64,000 nt of DNA, from assembly GCA_029262195.1 (NCBI GenBank), contig JAJCZX010000027.1, positions 291,882 through 355,881 of the forward strand. The letters are read 5' to 3'. Positions 17,661 through 26,144 of the stretch are shown here, piece after piece; position 1 is the stretch's first letter; the number at the start of each line of letters is the position of its first letter. The DNA is from Gemmatimonadota bacterium (lineage in GTDB: Bacteria > Gemmatimonadota > Gemmatimonadetes > Gemmatimonadales > GWC2-71-9). Made by a program: the position numbers and the translations under genes. The notes beneath the pieces were generated by a model. It was not told the origin of the DNA. It saw only the letters and a program-made list of their open reading frames with translations, and searched no databases.

Positions 17661-19474
17661 CGAAGTCCTTGCACGGGATTTCCTACCTCGATGGGCCCCG
17701 CCTGCAGCGCTCGCTGTTGGCGGCGGCAGATTGGGTGGACTCATGCAGGGATGAACTAAACCGCATCAATGTCTTCCCCGTGCCCGATGGAGACACGGGG
17801 ACGAACTTCTGTGCGACAATGCGGGCAGTAGCAAACTCCGTGAAAAGTGTTCCGCGCGGCGACCTCCAGACGGTCACTGATGCCATGGCCAAAGCCTGCG
17901 TCTATTCGGCCCGCGGCAACTCTGGGATGCTTCTGTCCCACTTCCTAATCGGCTTCAAGGAAGACCTGGGAGATTGTCCCACTGTTGCGACCGCAGGCAT
18001 CGCGAGCGCGTTCAGAGCCGGTGCCGACAGGCTGTACGACTCGATCGACGACCCGGTCGAAGGAACCATCCTTACGATTTGTCGGGCCGTTGCCGAGACA
18101 GGTGAAAAAGCGGCTGTGCACACGGCCAACATAGCGGAGTTCATGCGCGAGGTACTTCAAGGTGCCAGGGAGGCACTGGCTCGCACTCCAGAGTTACTGC
18201 CTTCCTTGAAGGAAGCTGGTGTCGTCGATGCCGGTGGCCAGGGATTCGTTTTTCTCCTCGAAGGGATAATGCGTTTCGTTGACGGCGACCCGATCGTGGC
18301 CACGTCGCAATTCGAATCCGACTCACCCGCCGCAGCTTCGGTTGCCGAAGTCGAAACTGACCGAGATTATCGCTACTGTACCGAAGTCCTCGTATGTGGA
18401 GACGCGATCCCGACGTCTAAAGAAGTACGCCACGCCCTCCGTCCGCTTGGGGGATCAATCGTCGTGCTTGAGACCGGGAGCGTATTGAAAATCCATATCC
18501 ACACGAATACTCCGGGCGAGGTCTACGAACTCGTTCAAACGTGGGGAACCATCGAGAGTACTAAAGCCGACGACATGCGTGAGCAGCACGAAGGACTGCA
18601 CAACATGGAGAAGGAAGCCAGTGTCGTGGTTGATTCGTCCTGCGATCTTCCGGACGAGACGATCGACCGCAGGGGCATCATAGTCGTGCCGCTGCAGGTA
18701 ATCGAAGGAGAAAAGACCTATCTGGACGGAATAGATCCGGAAACACATCAGATTTACAGGAAAATGAGGCAGGGAGCCATCTTCTCCACCTCCCAGCCAA
18801 CTCCTGGCGCCTTCATGGAGGGCTACACCGACGCCAAGCAACAGGCGGGGAGGGTCTTCAGTCCTATTCTATCAAAAGGACTCTCGGGGACGTTTAATAC
18901 CGCCAAGCAAGCTGCGACGCAGGTCGATGCAGAGAATATCTTCGTGTACGACTCCAGGACCGCGTCACTTGGCCTCGGAATGCTGGCAATGCGCGCATCC
19001 GAGTTAGCTGACCACGGGTTGAGCAACGAACAAATCGCAGCACATCTTGATGCCGTGAGAAAACGTTCGGGTATGATTTTCACTGTGGACCGTTTCGAGA
19101 ACCTCCTGAGGTCAGGTCGAGTGGGCCGAGGCAAGGCCTGGTTGGGATCAATCCTGGACATCAAACCGATCCTTTCACTCGACGACCGGGGTACTGTAAT
19201 CCCCGCCGGCAAAGTTCGCGGCAGACACGCCGTGTTACCTCAGGTAATCGAGTTGCTAAAGGAGAGACTGAATCCGCGACCAGAAAAATTGCGCATCGGT
19301 ATTGTGCACGCCGACGCCGTTGACGCGGCGCGCCAGGCCAAAGCGGCAATAGTTGCCTGTTTCCAACCAAAAGAGATCATCATGGCCCTAACCACACCCG
19401 CGATCGGAGTACACCTCGGGCCTGGTGCCTGGGGAGTATTTTACCAGGTGGAAGATGACGAACCGGAGCTTTAA
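17657..19474 (+). CDS. Fused DhaL/FakA-type and DegV/FakB-type protein
   Basis: 605 residues combining two partners of fatty acid kinase. Residues 1-~205 form a DhaL (DAK2) ATP-binding domain with RINVFPVPDGDTGTNFCATM and ARGNSGMLLSHFL. Residues ~230-312 match the FakA middle region, including IKIHIHTNTPGE-like LKIHIHTNTPGE and DNMREQH-like DDMREQH. Residues ~317-600 are a full DegV domain with VVDSSCDLPDE and the acyl-binding Thr/Ser loop FSTSQPTPG. FakA phosphorylates fatty acids held by a separate FakB in Firmicutes, so a single chain could pass substrate internally. That activity is inference. It overlaps rplI by 4 bp and precedes rsfS by 9 bp. Confidence 0.85.
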   Translation: MTKSLHGISYLDGPRLQRSLLAAADWVDSCRDELNRINVFPVPDGDTGTNFCATMRAVANSVKSVPRGDLQTVTDAMAKACVYSARGNSGMLLSHFLIGFKEDLGDCPTVATAGIASAFRAGADRLYDSIDDPVEGTILTICRAVAETGEKAAVHTANIAEFMREVLQGAREALARTPELLPSLKEAGVVDAGGQGFVFLLEGIMRFVDGDPIVATSQFESDSPAAASVAEVETDRDYRYCTEVLVCGDAIPTSKEVRHALRPLGGSIVVLETGSVLKIHIHTNTPGEVYELVQTWGTIESTKADDMREQHEGLHNMEKEASVVVDSSCDLPDETIDRRGIIVVPLQVIEGEKTYLDGIDPETHQIYRKMRQGAIFSTSQPTPGAFMEGYTDAKQQAGRVFSPILSKGLSGTFNTAKQAATQVDAENIFVYDSRTASLGLGMLAMRASELADHGLSNEQIAAHLDAVRKRSGMIFTVDRFENLLRSGRVGRGKAWLGSILDIKPILSLDDRGTVIPAGKVRGRHAVLPQVIELLKERLNPRPEKLRIGIVHADAVDAARQAKAAIVACFQPKEIIMALTTPAIGVHLGPGAWGVFYQVEDDEPEL

Positions 19475-19483
19475 CCCGCAGTA

Positions 19484-19843
19484 ATGACTCACGACAGTTT
19501 TCCAGCGCAGGTTCAGAGGGCCGTTGATGCCCTTGACGACTACAAAGCGAACGACATTTCCATCCTCGACGTAAGGGGCCTGAGTGCGGCGACAGATTTT
19601 TTCATCATAGCCTCCGGTTCATCCGATCTACACGTTAGATCTATGGGCGGTAGAATTATTGAGGATCTCGAAAAGGAAGAGATCTCACCCCATCACGCCG
19701 AAGGATTGATTGGAGGAAGATGGGTATTGTTGGATTATGTAGATTTCGTAATCCACATTTTCCACCCGCTGGCACGGGAACATTACGGCCTTGAGAGACT
19801 CTGGTCCGATGCACCGCTGGTCGAAGTGGGGTCTGGAACCTGA
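19484..19843 (+). CDS. rsfS: Ribosomal silencing factor
   Basis: RsfS binds L14 on the large subunit and blocks subunit joining when nutrients are short. The 119-residue protein shows DISILDVRGLSAATDFFIIASG, HVRSMGGRIIEDLE, and WVLLDYVDFVIHIFHPLAREHYGLERLW, all family hallmarks. The ATG at 19484 is 9 bp after the preceding stop, so it is probably the last gene of the rpsF transcript. Confidence 0.95.
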   Translation: MTHDSFPAQVQRAVDALDDYKANDISILDVRGLSAATDFFIIASGSSDLHVRSMGGRIIEDLEKEEISPHHAEGLIGGRWVLLDYVDFVIHIFHPLAREHYGLERLWSDAPLVEVGSGT

Positions 19844-19916
19844 GCCATTTTCGTGGTGTCACTTATCGACGGGGGGAGGCTAGATTGATAGATCCCCAAC
19901 GCTTCCAGGAAAAAGG

Positions 19917-21314
19917 GTGAACGGATTGAATAGGATATTCTCCGTTGCTATGATAACCGCAGCAACGGCACTAACGGGTTGCGAAACTGCCGGTGAAAAC
20001 CCACAACTTGTTGCACTGGCACAAGAGGTGCCACCACCGGTTACCTCAGATGCCGTACTTTTCAGAATCACCGACCGAGAGCTCAGGTTCTATTCCCTGC
20101 CGGACCTCCAGGATGCCGGCTGGACTCTCCCCAAACGTCGGCTCGACGTTGACGCCGTGGTTGGTTTCGCTCCTTCCAGTCAACAACTCTTTGTCCTGAG
20201 CGACGACTCTGTTCTGACTGCTTTCGACCTCGTAGGCGGACTGGTGAGAACCATCGACTCGTCGATTAGCATGGCCACAGTGGGTGCCAATGGCGTCCCA
20301 CTCGTAGTCGGGAACAGTGGGTCTGTAGGTTCAATTTCACAGCGGCAGGTGTCGGTCTGGGCGGATTCGGTCGCCCTTGGTAGTCGACGAGTCTGGGGAA
20401 GTCATGGCGGGCGAATTCTTACCGAGACGATTGATAGCGAAAGCCGTACTCTGAGAACCTTCTCCAGTCGGGGCGCCCCGACATCAGTCAATGTTCCCAC
20501 CGGGCCAATGGCCATTTCACGCTGGGCGGAACTTGTTGCGGTTGCCACCCCCAGCGCTGTGGAGTTGCGGGGTACCCGTGGTGAGAGCCATGACCCGTCC
20601 GTGATTGACGTTCTCGAAGGGCCTGAGCAAATCGTTTTTTCGGCCTCAGGGCACCAAATTTTTGTGACCACCTCCGGCGGCTTACTCATATGGTTTGACC
20701 GTTTTACCGGGGCCCGCCTCGGCTCGGCCCCGGTGGGACAGGTTGGACAAATGCGGGTGGGTCGCCTGGGACGATATCTGTTTATTCAACAATCTGGAGT
20801 GGATTCGGTTCACGTTTTCGATATCCATCAAGACCGGTTGGTTTCGAAACTTGGGACCCGTTGGACTAATTCAATCCCTTCGGTGGCCCCCAACGGTACG
20901 GTATTGGTCCGTGACGAGAACGACATTCTCGCGCTCGACCCGAATACGTTCGCCGAGACCGGACGAGTGTCAGGCGGCGCAGCCGACCTTTGGGCGGTAG
21001 CTGCGTGGACACCCGTGCAACCAGTGTCACAGCGACAGGCAGTCGAGGCTGTGGACGAAGAATATCTTGACGGAGACGGGCCACTGTACGTTCAGGTTTC
21101 TTCAAGTCAAAACGAAGCCTGGGCGCAGGAATTGGCTACCGGATTGAGCCGGGCCGGTTTGGCCGCTTCAGTTTTGAGCCCCGAAGACAAAGAACAACTC
21201 TACCGAGTAGTCCTCGGTCCCTTTAGCACGCGAGACGAAGCGGAATCTGCCGGCCGCACTCTCGGTCGGCCGTACTGGATTTTCAGTCCTTCAGCCCCAA
21301 AAGATGAGCTCTAA
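19917..21314 (+). CDS. Lipoprotein with beta-propeller-like region and C-terminal SPOR domain
   Basis: 465 residues from a GTG start preceded by AAAAAGG. The signal ends in the lipobox ALTGC, so the mature protein is lipid-anchored. Residues ~40-370 contain repeated short beta-strand patterns with alternating hydrophobics, typical of a WD/YVTN-like propeller. Residues ~385-460 (LYVQVSSSQNEAWAQELATGL ... YRVVLGPFSTRDEAESAGRTL) form a SPOR domain, which binds denuded peptidoglycan at division sites. The next gene overlaps by 11 bp and also carries SPOR repeats, then smc follows, so a role in cell division or envelope constriction is a reasonable inference. Confidence 0.75.
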   Translation: MNGLNRIFSVAMITAATALTGCETAGENPQLVALAQEVPPPVTSDAVLFRITDRELRFYSLPDLQDAGWTLPKRRLDVDAVVGFAPSSQQLFVLSDDSVLTAFDLVGGLVRTIDSSISMATVGANGVPLVVGNSGSVGSISQRQVSVWADSVALGSRRVWGSHGGRILTETIDSESRTLRTFSSRGAPTSVNVPTGPMAISRWAELVAVATPSAVELRGTRGESHDPSVIDVLEGPEQIVFSASGHQIFVTTSGGLLIWFDRFTGARLGSAPVGQVGQMRVGRLGRYLFIQQSGVDSVHVFDIHQDRLVSKLGTRWTNSIPSVAPNGTVLVRDENDILALDPNTFAETGRVSGGAADLWAVAAWTPVQPVSQRQAVEAVDEEYLDGDGPLYVQVSSSQNEAWAQELATGLSRAGLAASVLSPEDKEQLYRVVLGPFSTRDEAESAGRTLGRPYWIFSPSAPKDEL

Positions 21315-22668
21315 TTTCAACGTAATCGACCGGGCAGAGTTGGGACACAGAATCCCAGGCCTGATCAAGGATTTTTCCACTGTCGCCATCGTATCGCACA
21401 CTCCCGAAGGCGATTGGGCCGCCGCGACCGCATGGGAGATAGCCCGCGCCAGCGCCACAGTTGAACACAACGTAACTCTGATCGACCTGTCACTGGATCG
21501 TCCGACCCTTGATGTCGGGTCCGGTGCTCCGAGCGGCGAGGGAATCGTAGACGTTCTACTCTATGGCGCATCGCTCTCCCACGTCACGCTGGACGAGGGA
21601 AAGCCCGGGTTGCAATACGTCGGGGTGGGCACGTTCGCTCCTAACCCAAGCGAAATACTGGTACATTCGCGTTGGCCTCAAATAGTGGAGGCTACTTCGC
21701 GAACCGACTCGACAATCATTTTCTTCTTACCGGGGGCAGCCCTGCCCCTGCTCAACGTACCGCTGGACGGATTGATCATATTGTCACCCCACGGGTACCA
21801 GGCCGACGCTCCCGCTTCTTCGCCCAGCATCAACCAGGCTGTTGAAAAAGGAATCCGCCATATCGCCACGATTACCGGGACGCTTGAGGTGATTCCTGAA
21901 ACACCGCCCAACCATCTCGCAGAAGAATTCACTCCCCCTGCTCCTGCTTCCGGAAATAGAGTAAAGGTCGTCTACGCCGCTCTCGGGCTGACAGCCCTTG
22001 CTTCAATGGCCTATACAATTTTTGGAGGTGGGCCAGCCGCCGTTTCTCCCGAGGGCGACGGGCCCCAAGCTACGGCGTCAGTAACACAGCCATCGATCCC
22101 TGATGCGGGCGTGCCCGTAGCCGCACCGCTAACCGACAACACCGTGATCCCCGACACCACGTCTTCTTCCCCAGCCCCTGTCTTTTCCGATGCTGATTCC
22201 CTTTTTTGGGGGGTGCAACTGGCTTCACTGGGGTCGCTCGAATCCGCCATGTCATTTGGAGACCGGTTGGAGGCAGACGGTTTTATCGCCATCATTACTC
22301 CGATTCAGCTCCAAACAGGCCAGACAATGCATCGGGTCATCGCCGGGGCAGTACCCGATTCAGCTGCAGCCAGCACGCTACAGGCCAGATTATGGGCAAC
22401 TCCTCATCTGCAGACCAACGAAGGTAGGATCATACGGACGACGCTCGCACTTGAGGTCGAATCGTCGGCCGGGGACGATCCAGATCGGCAAATCTCATCC
22501 CTTCGAGAAATAGGTATTTCAGCGTACATTTTACCTGCGGCAGATGGAGCACATCGAATCTTGGTGGGTGCGTTCCACAACGAGCGTCAGGCCCGAGTTG
22601 TCGACGCCACACTTACCGCCTCCGGATACACCACCACACTGATTACTAGAATGGGGAATAGTCAATGA
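21304..22668 (+). CDS. Membrane protein with N-terminal MinD/ParA-like fold and SPOR repeats
   Basis: 454 residues. Residues 1-~215 follow the order of a MinD/CpsD-type nucleotide-binding fold (STVAIVSHTPEGDWAAATAWEIARA, then VTLIDLSLDRPTLDV). The P-loop Gly/Lys residues are missing (HTPEGDWAA), so ATP binding is doubtful. A single transmembrane helix near 220-240 (VVYAALGLTALASMAYTIF) separates it from a Pro/Thr-rich linker. Two SPOR-like repeats lie at ~300-375 and ~380-450. The layout puts the MinD-like part in the cytoplasm and the SPOR repeats in the periplasm. It overlaps the preceding SPOR lipoprotein gene and the smc start. Confidence 0.65.
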   Translation: MSSNFNVIDRAELGHRIPGLIKDFSTVAIVSHTPEGDWAAATAWEIARASATVEHNVTLIDLSLDRPTLDVGSGAPSGEGIVDVLLYGASLSHVTLDEGKPGLQYVGVGTFAPNPSEILVHSRWPQIVEATSRTDSTIIFFLPGAALPLLNVPLDGLIILSPHGYQADAPASSPSINQAVEKGIRHIATITGTLEVIPETPPNHLAEEFTPPAPASGNRVKVVYAALGLTALASMAYTIFGGGPAAVSPEGDGPQATASVTQPSIPDAGVPVAAPLTDNTVIPDTTSSSPAPVFSDADSLFWGVQLASLGSLESAMSFGDRLEADGFIAIITPIQLQTGQTMHRVIAGAVPDSAAASTLQARLWATPHLQTNEGRIIRTTLALEVESSAGDDPDRQISSLREIGISAYILPAADGAHRILVGAFHNERQARVVDATLTASGYTTTLITRMGNSQ

Positions 22669-25600
22669 AATTGACCCGACTGGAGTTGTCGGGATTCAAG
22701 TCGTTTGCTGACGATTTGAATCTGCCGTTTGAAGACGGCGTTACGGCAATCGTCGGGCCTAACGGGTGCGGAAAGTCAAACGTTTCTGACGCCGTCCGAT
22801 GGGTACTGGGCGAACAGAGAGCCAGGATGCTTCGTGGCTCCAAGATGGACGAGGTCATTTTTCAGGGATCGGCCGGCCGCAAGCCCACTAACCTTGCGGA
22901 AGTCTCCCTCTTCTTCGACAACAGAGACGACACTCTCCCCATTTCTTTCGACGAAGTTGTGGTCACCCGCAGGCTCTCACGTAGTGGCCAGAGTGATTAT
23001 CTGATCAACAACTCGCCTGTTCGACTCCGCGACGTACAAGACTTGCTCCGCGGCACAGGCCTTGGAGCCGATTCAGGAGTTGTCATCGAAGCAAGGATGA
23101 TCGACCGACTCCTGTCGGACAAAGCGGAGGAGCGCCGGTCTCTTTTTGAAGAGGCAGCCGATATCGGACTTTATCGTGACCGCCGCAACAGCACAGAGCG
23201 CCGTCTTGAAAGGACCAAAGACGACCTGCAGAGACTGGAAGACCTTATTTCCGAGGTACATACCCAGGTCAGAAGTCTTGCACGCCAAAAAGGGAAAGCC
23301 GAACGCCACAAACGGTTTACTGACGAGCGTTTTCAGATTGTGATGACGCTTGCCAGGCACGATCTTCAACAATTCGACCTCCATGAGCGCGAATTGACCG
23401 AACAGAACCGCGCCCACGAGGGAGAAGTACCGCGAATCAAACAACGCATCACCGTGGCTGAAGAAACACGAGAGGCCCGCGTTCAAGAAAGAGCTTCCGC
23501 CGAGGCGAAACGAAACCAGCTGGACCATAGTCTTGCCGACCTCCGGGTCGAATTGGAAAAACTCGAAGGTGATCTCAATGTCGGCGATGAACGGCTCCGA
23601 TCCGCTTCCGAGGCAAAGGCCAGAGCGTTGCAGGGTCGAGAAGAAGCCGAGAAAAAATCGGCGCAGGCCCAGATGGAGTACGAAGCGGCCACTCAGGAGC
23701 GGTCCTCCGCCGTCAACGACCTCAACGAAGTTCAAACTGAGTTAGACCTGCGCACTTCCAGGGAAGACGAAAGCCGTCGGCGGGTAAATGAACAACGCGA
23801 TGCCATGCGGCAGGTCAGCGAAAAGCTTCTCGCGCTAACAGAAACCACTCGTTCCCTGGCAGGTGAGAAAACTGCCATCGAAGCCGAGATCACTGACATC
23901 CAGACCCATCAGGCCCGCGCCGAATTACGTCTTCAGGCCGCCCGCGAAGAAGGGACACAATCTGAAAGTACGCTGGAAGCTGCTCGATCCCATGAAGGCG
24001 AAACCTCCAGCGCACACCAACGTGGGGCAGCGGAACTCGAACGGGCCAGACACGCCCTCGCAGCGGCGCGCGAAACCGAGACAGCTGTTCAGGTAGAGCG
24101 CCGCTCGCTGGAGCAAGAGTCGGCGCAACTTTCGGCCCGGCACGAGGCACTTGAAGAACTTGAACGCAACCGAGTTGGTCTCGCTCCAGCAGCCCGTGCG
24201 CTTCTCGAAGCCACGTCGGACTTTGAATCAGGCGACATCCTTGGTCCCCTAACGGACTTCATCAAACCCGAGGCCGGAGAGGCTGATGTGGCCGAGCGAG
24301 TCCTTTCAGGCTGGTTGCACGCAGTTCTGGTGAGAGATGAATCGGTCGTGGGTCGCATCAAACAATGGCATCGCCGAGTAAGCCCCGGGCCCCTGGTCTT
24401 ACTTCCGGTTAACCCGGGACCGAGAGGTACAGCCGGACACTCGGACCCATCCTACAGGATCGAGGCCAGAGAGCCGGCCAGCGCGTGGATCAAAAACCTT
24501 GTCGATGGAGTGGAAATATCCGAACCACGAGCCATCGTGCTCAAACGCTCAAACGGTGCTGTCTTTCTCCATGAGGTTTCCGAGTCAACCGGACCACTTG
24601 GCCGACGAGAAGAGCTTGACGCACAGCAGGCCCGACTGGAGTCCGTTAACCAGAGCCTCGAAGCTGCCGTACGCAAGGCAGCTGAAACCGCCAGCGTCAT
24701 CGCCAACTGCGAACGCGACCTTGCAACAGCGAACGAGGCTGCCGAGTCCGCGCGGAATGAACATCGGACCGCGTTAGCACGGCTTGAGGACGCCAATAGG
24801 GCACTAGAACACGCGAAACGCGAAATCTCGGAGGCAAGCGAAACGCTGAGCCGCCTGGCGGAGAGACACAGGGGCCGAACAACCAGGCTTACCGAGATTA
24901 TTGACCTCCAGGAATCCAGCGTCTCCGATAGAAAAAGGCTCGAAGACGAGCTTGCAATCCAGCAGAAGGTTCTTGAGGAAACCGAAGCGGCCCGGGGTGA
25001 AGCTCAGGAAAAAAGAGTCCACTGGCAGGTTGAAGAAGCCCAGTTAGCTGCACGCGAAAAGGCAGCTCAAGAGAGGCAGCAACGCTCGGCCAACGAAGCA
25101 TCAGCACACAAGAACCTTGGCGATCAACTGGTTGGCGAATTGGAACGGCTTGAACTAGAGGAGTCTCAACTCAAGGAACTACAGGTCCAGCGGCGGGATG
25201 GCATTGCAGAGCGCCGTCGTGCCGTGTCAGAAATGGAAACAGCGGCGTCGCAGGCCGAAAAGGCAGTAGCAGCCGCGGAGGAAGCCCTCGCAAAATCTGA
25301 AGCAGAATTGGTGGAAGCCCGCGAACGACAGCGAAAGAACGTTGAAACAGCCCATCGGGTTGAAATCGAGCTTACGGAGCTTACAGGCCGCAAGGCGGCG
25401 ACGATTGAGCGCATCGAGGCCGAGTGGGACAAACCCCTCAAAGAACTCCTTGAGTCCACCGAAGATGTCGACGGTGATCTGGACGCCATGCGCGGCGAAG
25501 CGGAAAAGCTGAAAGAGACCATCGACGCCATCGGCCCCGTAAATCCTCTCGCAGTGGAAGAACACGAACAGGAATTGGAACGTTTTGAATTTTTGAGTTC

Positions 25601-26144
25601 CCAACGCGACGATCTGGTCGAAGCCCGAGAGGGATTGATGCGGGCGCTGAAGGAAATGGACGTGACGGCACGGGAAATGTTCCTCAAAGCCTTTGGCGAG
25701 ATTCGAGAGAATTATCTTGAGGTTTTCGGCACTCTTTTCGAAGGTGGAACATGCGACCTGCGACTTGCAACCCCGGATGACCCATTAAACAGCGAGATCG
25801 ACATTCACGCCGCGCCCAAAGGAAAGCGGACGCAAAGAATTCACCTTCTCTCATCCGGTGAACGTGCTCTGGTAGCTATTTCGCTCCTATTCGCGATTTA
25901 TTTGACCAAACCCAGCCCATTTTGTCTGCTTGACGAGGTTGACGCCCCGCTCGACGACAGCAACGTATTGCGATTCGTCAAACTCCTGGACGAGTTCAAA
26001 GACGAGACCCAGTTTATCGTTATTACCCACAACCCGCGGACCATGCAGGTGGCTGATTCGGTATACGGGGTAACTATGCAGGAGCCGGGCGTATCAAAAA
26101 TTGTTGGAGTGAGACTGGGAGAAACCGAAACAGTAGGCGCGTGA
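22665..26144 (+). CDS. smc: Chromosome segregation ATPase SMC
   Basis: A 1159-residue SMC with the full domain order: Walker A head (VGPNGCGKSNVSDAVRWVLGEQ, residues ~32-52), long coiled coil (~170-500), hinge (~505-660, including GDILGPLTDF and GPLVLLPVNPG), returning coiled coil, and C-terminal head with Walker B (CLLDEVDAPLDDSN). The ABC signature reads LLSSGERAL where most SMCs have LSGGE. SMC works with ScpAB to compact and segregate chromosomes; no scp genes are in the window. It overlaps the upstream gene by 4 bp and the downstream protease gene by 4 bp, an unusual operon partnership. Confidence 0.97.
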   Translation: MKLTRLELSGFKSFADDLNLPFEDGVTAIVGPNGCGKSNVSDAVRWVLGEQRARMLRGSKMDEVIFQGSAGRKPTNLAEVSLFFDNRDDTLPISFDEVVVTRRLSRSGQSDYLINNSPVRLRDVQDLLRGTGLGADSGVVIEARMIDRLLSDKAEERRSLFEEAADIGLYRDRRNSTERRLERTKDDLQRLEDLISEVHTQVRSLARQKGKAERHKRFTDERFQIVMTLARHDLQQFDLHERELTEQNRAHEGEVPRIKQRITVAEETREARVQERASAEAKRNQLDHSLADLRVELEKLEGDLNVGDERLRSASEAKARALQGREEAEKKSAQAQMEYEAATQERSSAVNDLNEVQTELDLRTSREDESRRRVNEQRDAMRQVSEKLLALTETTRSLAGEKTAIEAEITDIQTHQARAELRLQAAREEGTQSESTLEAARSHEGETSSAHQRGAAELERARHALAAARETETAVQVERRSLEQESAQLSARHEALEELERNRVGLAPAARALLEATSDFESGDILGPLTDFIKPEAGEADVAERVLSGWLHAVLVRDESVVGRIKQWHRRVSPGPLVLLPVNPGPRGTAGHSDPSYRIEAREPASAWIKNLVDGVEISEPRAIVLKRSNGAVFLHEVSESTGPLGRREELDAQQARLESVNQSLEAAVRKAAETASVIANCERDLATANEAAESARNEHRTALARLEDANRALEHAKREISEASETLSRLAERHRGRTTRLTEIIDLQESSVSDRKRLEDELAIQQKVLEETEAARGEAQEKRVHWQVEEAQLAAREKAAQERQQRSANEASAHKNLGDQLVGELERLELEESQLKELQVQRRDGIAERRRAVSEMETAASQAEKAVAAAEEALAKSEAELVEARERQRKNVETAHRVEIELTELTGRKAATIERIEAEWDKPLKELLESTEDVDGDLDAMRGEAEKLKETIDAIGPVNPLAVEEHEQELERFEFLSSQRDDLVEAREGLMRALKEMDVTAREMFLKAFGEIRENYLEVFGTLFEGGTCDLRLATPDDPLNSEIDIHAAPKGKRTQRIHLLSSGERALVAISLLFAIYLTKPSPFCLLDEVDAPLDDSNVLRFVKLLDEFKDETQFIVITHNPRTMQVADSVYGVTMQEPGVSKIVGVRLGETETVGA

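Noticed and set aside
23073..23735. Minus-strand open frame of 220 codons
   Set aside because: Antisense to the smc coiled-coil region, where the repetitive Glu/Ala/Arg codons keep the opposite strand open by chance.
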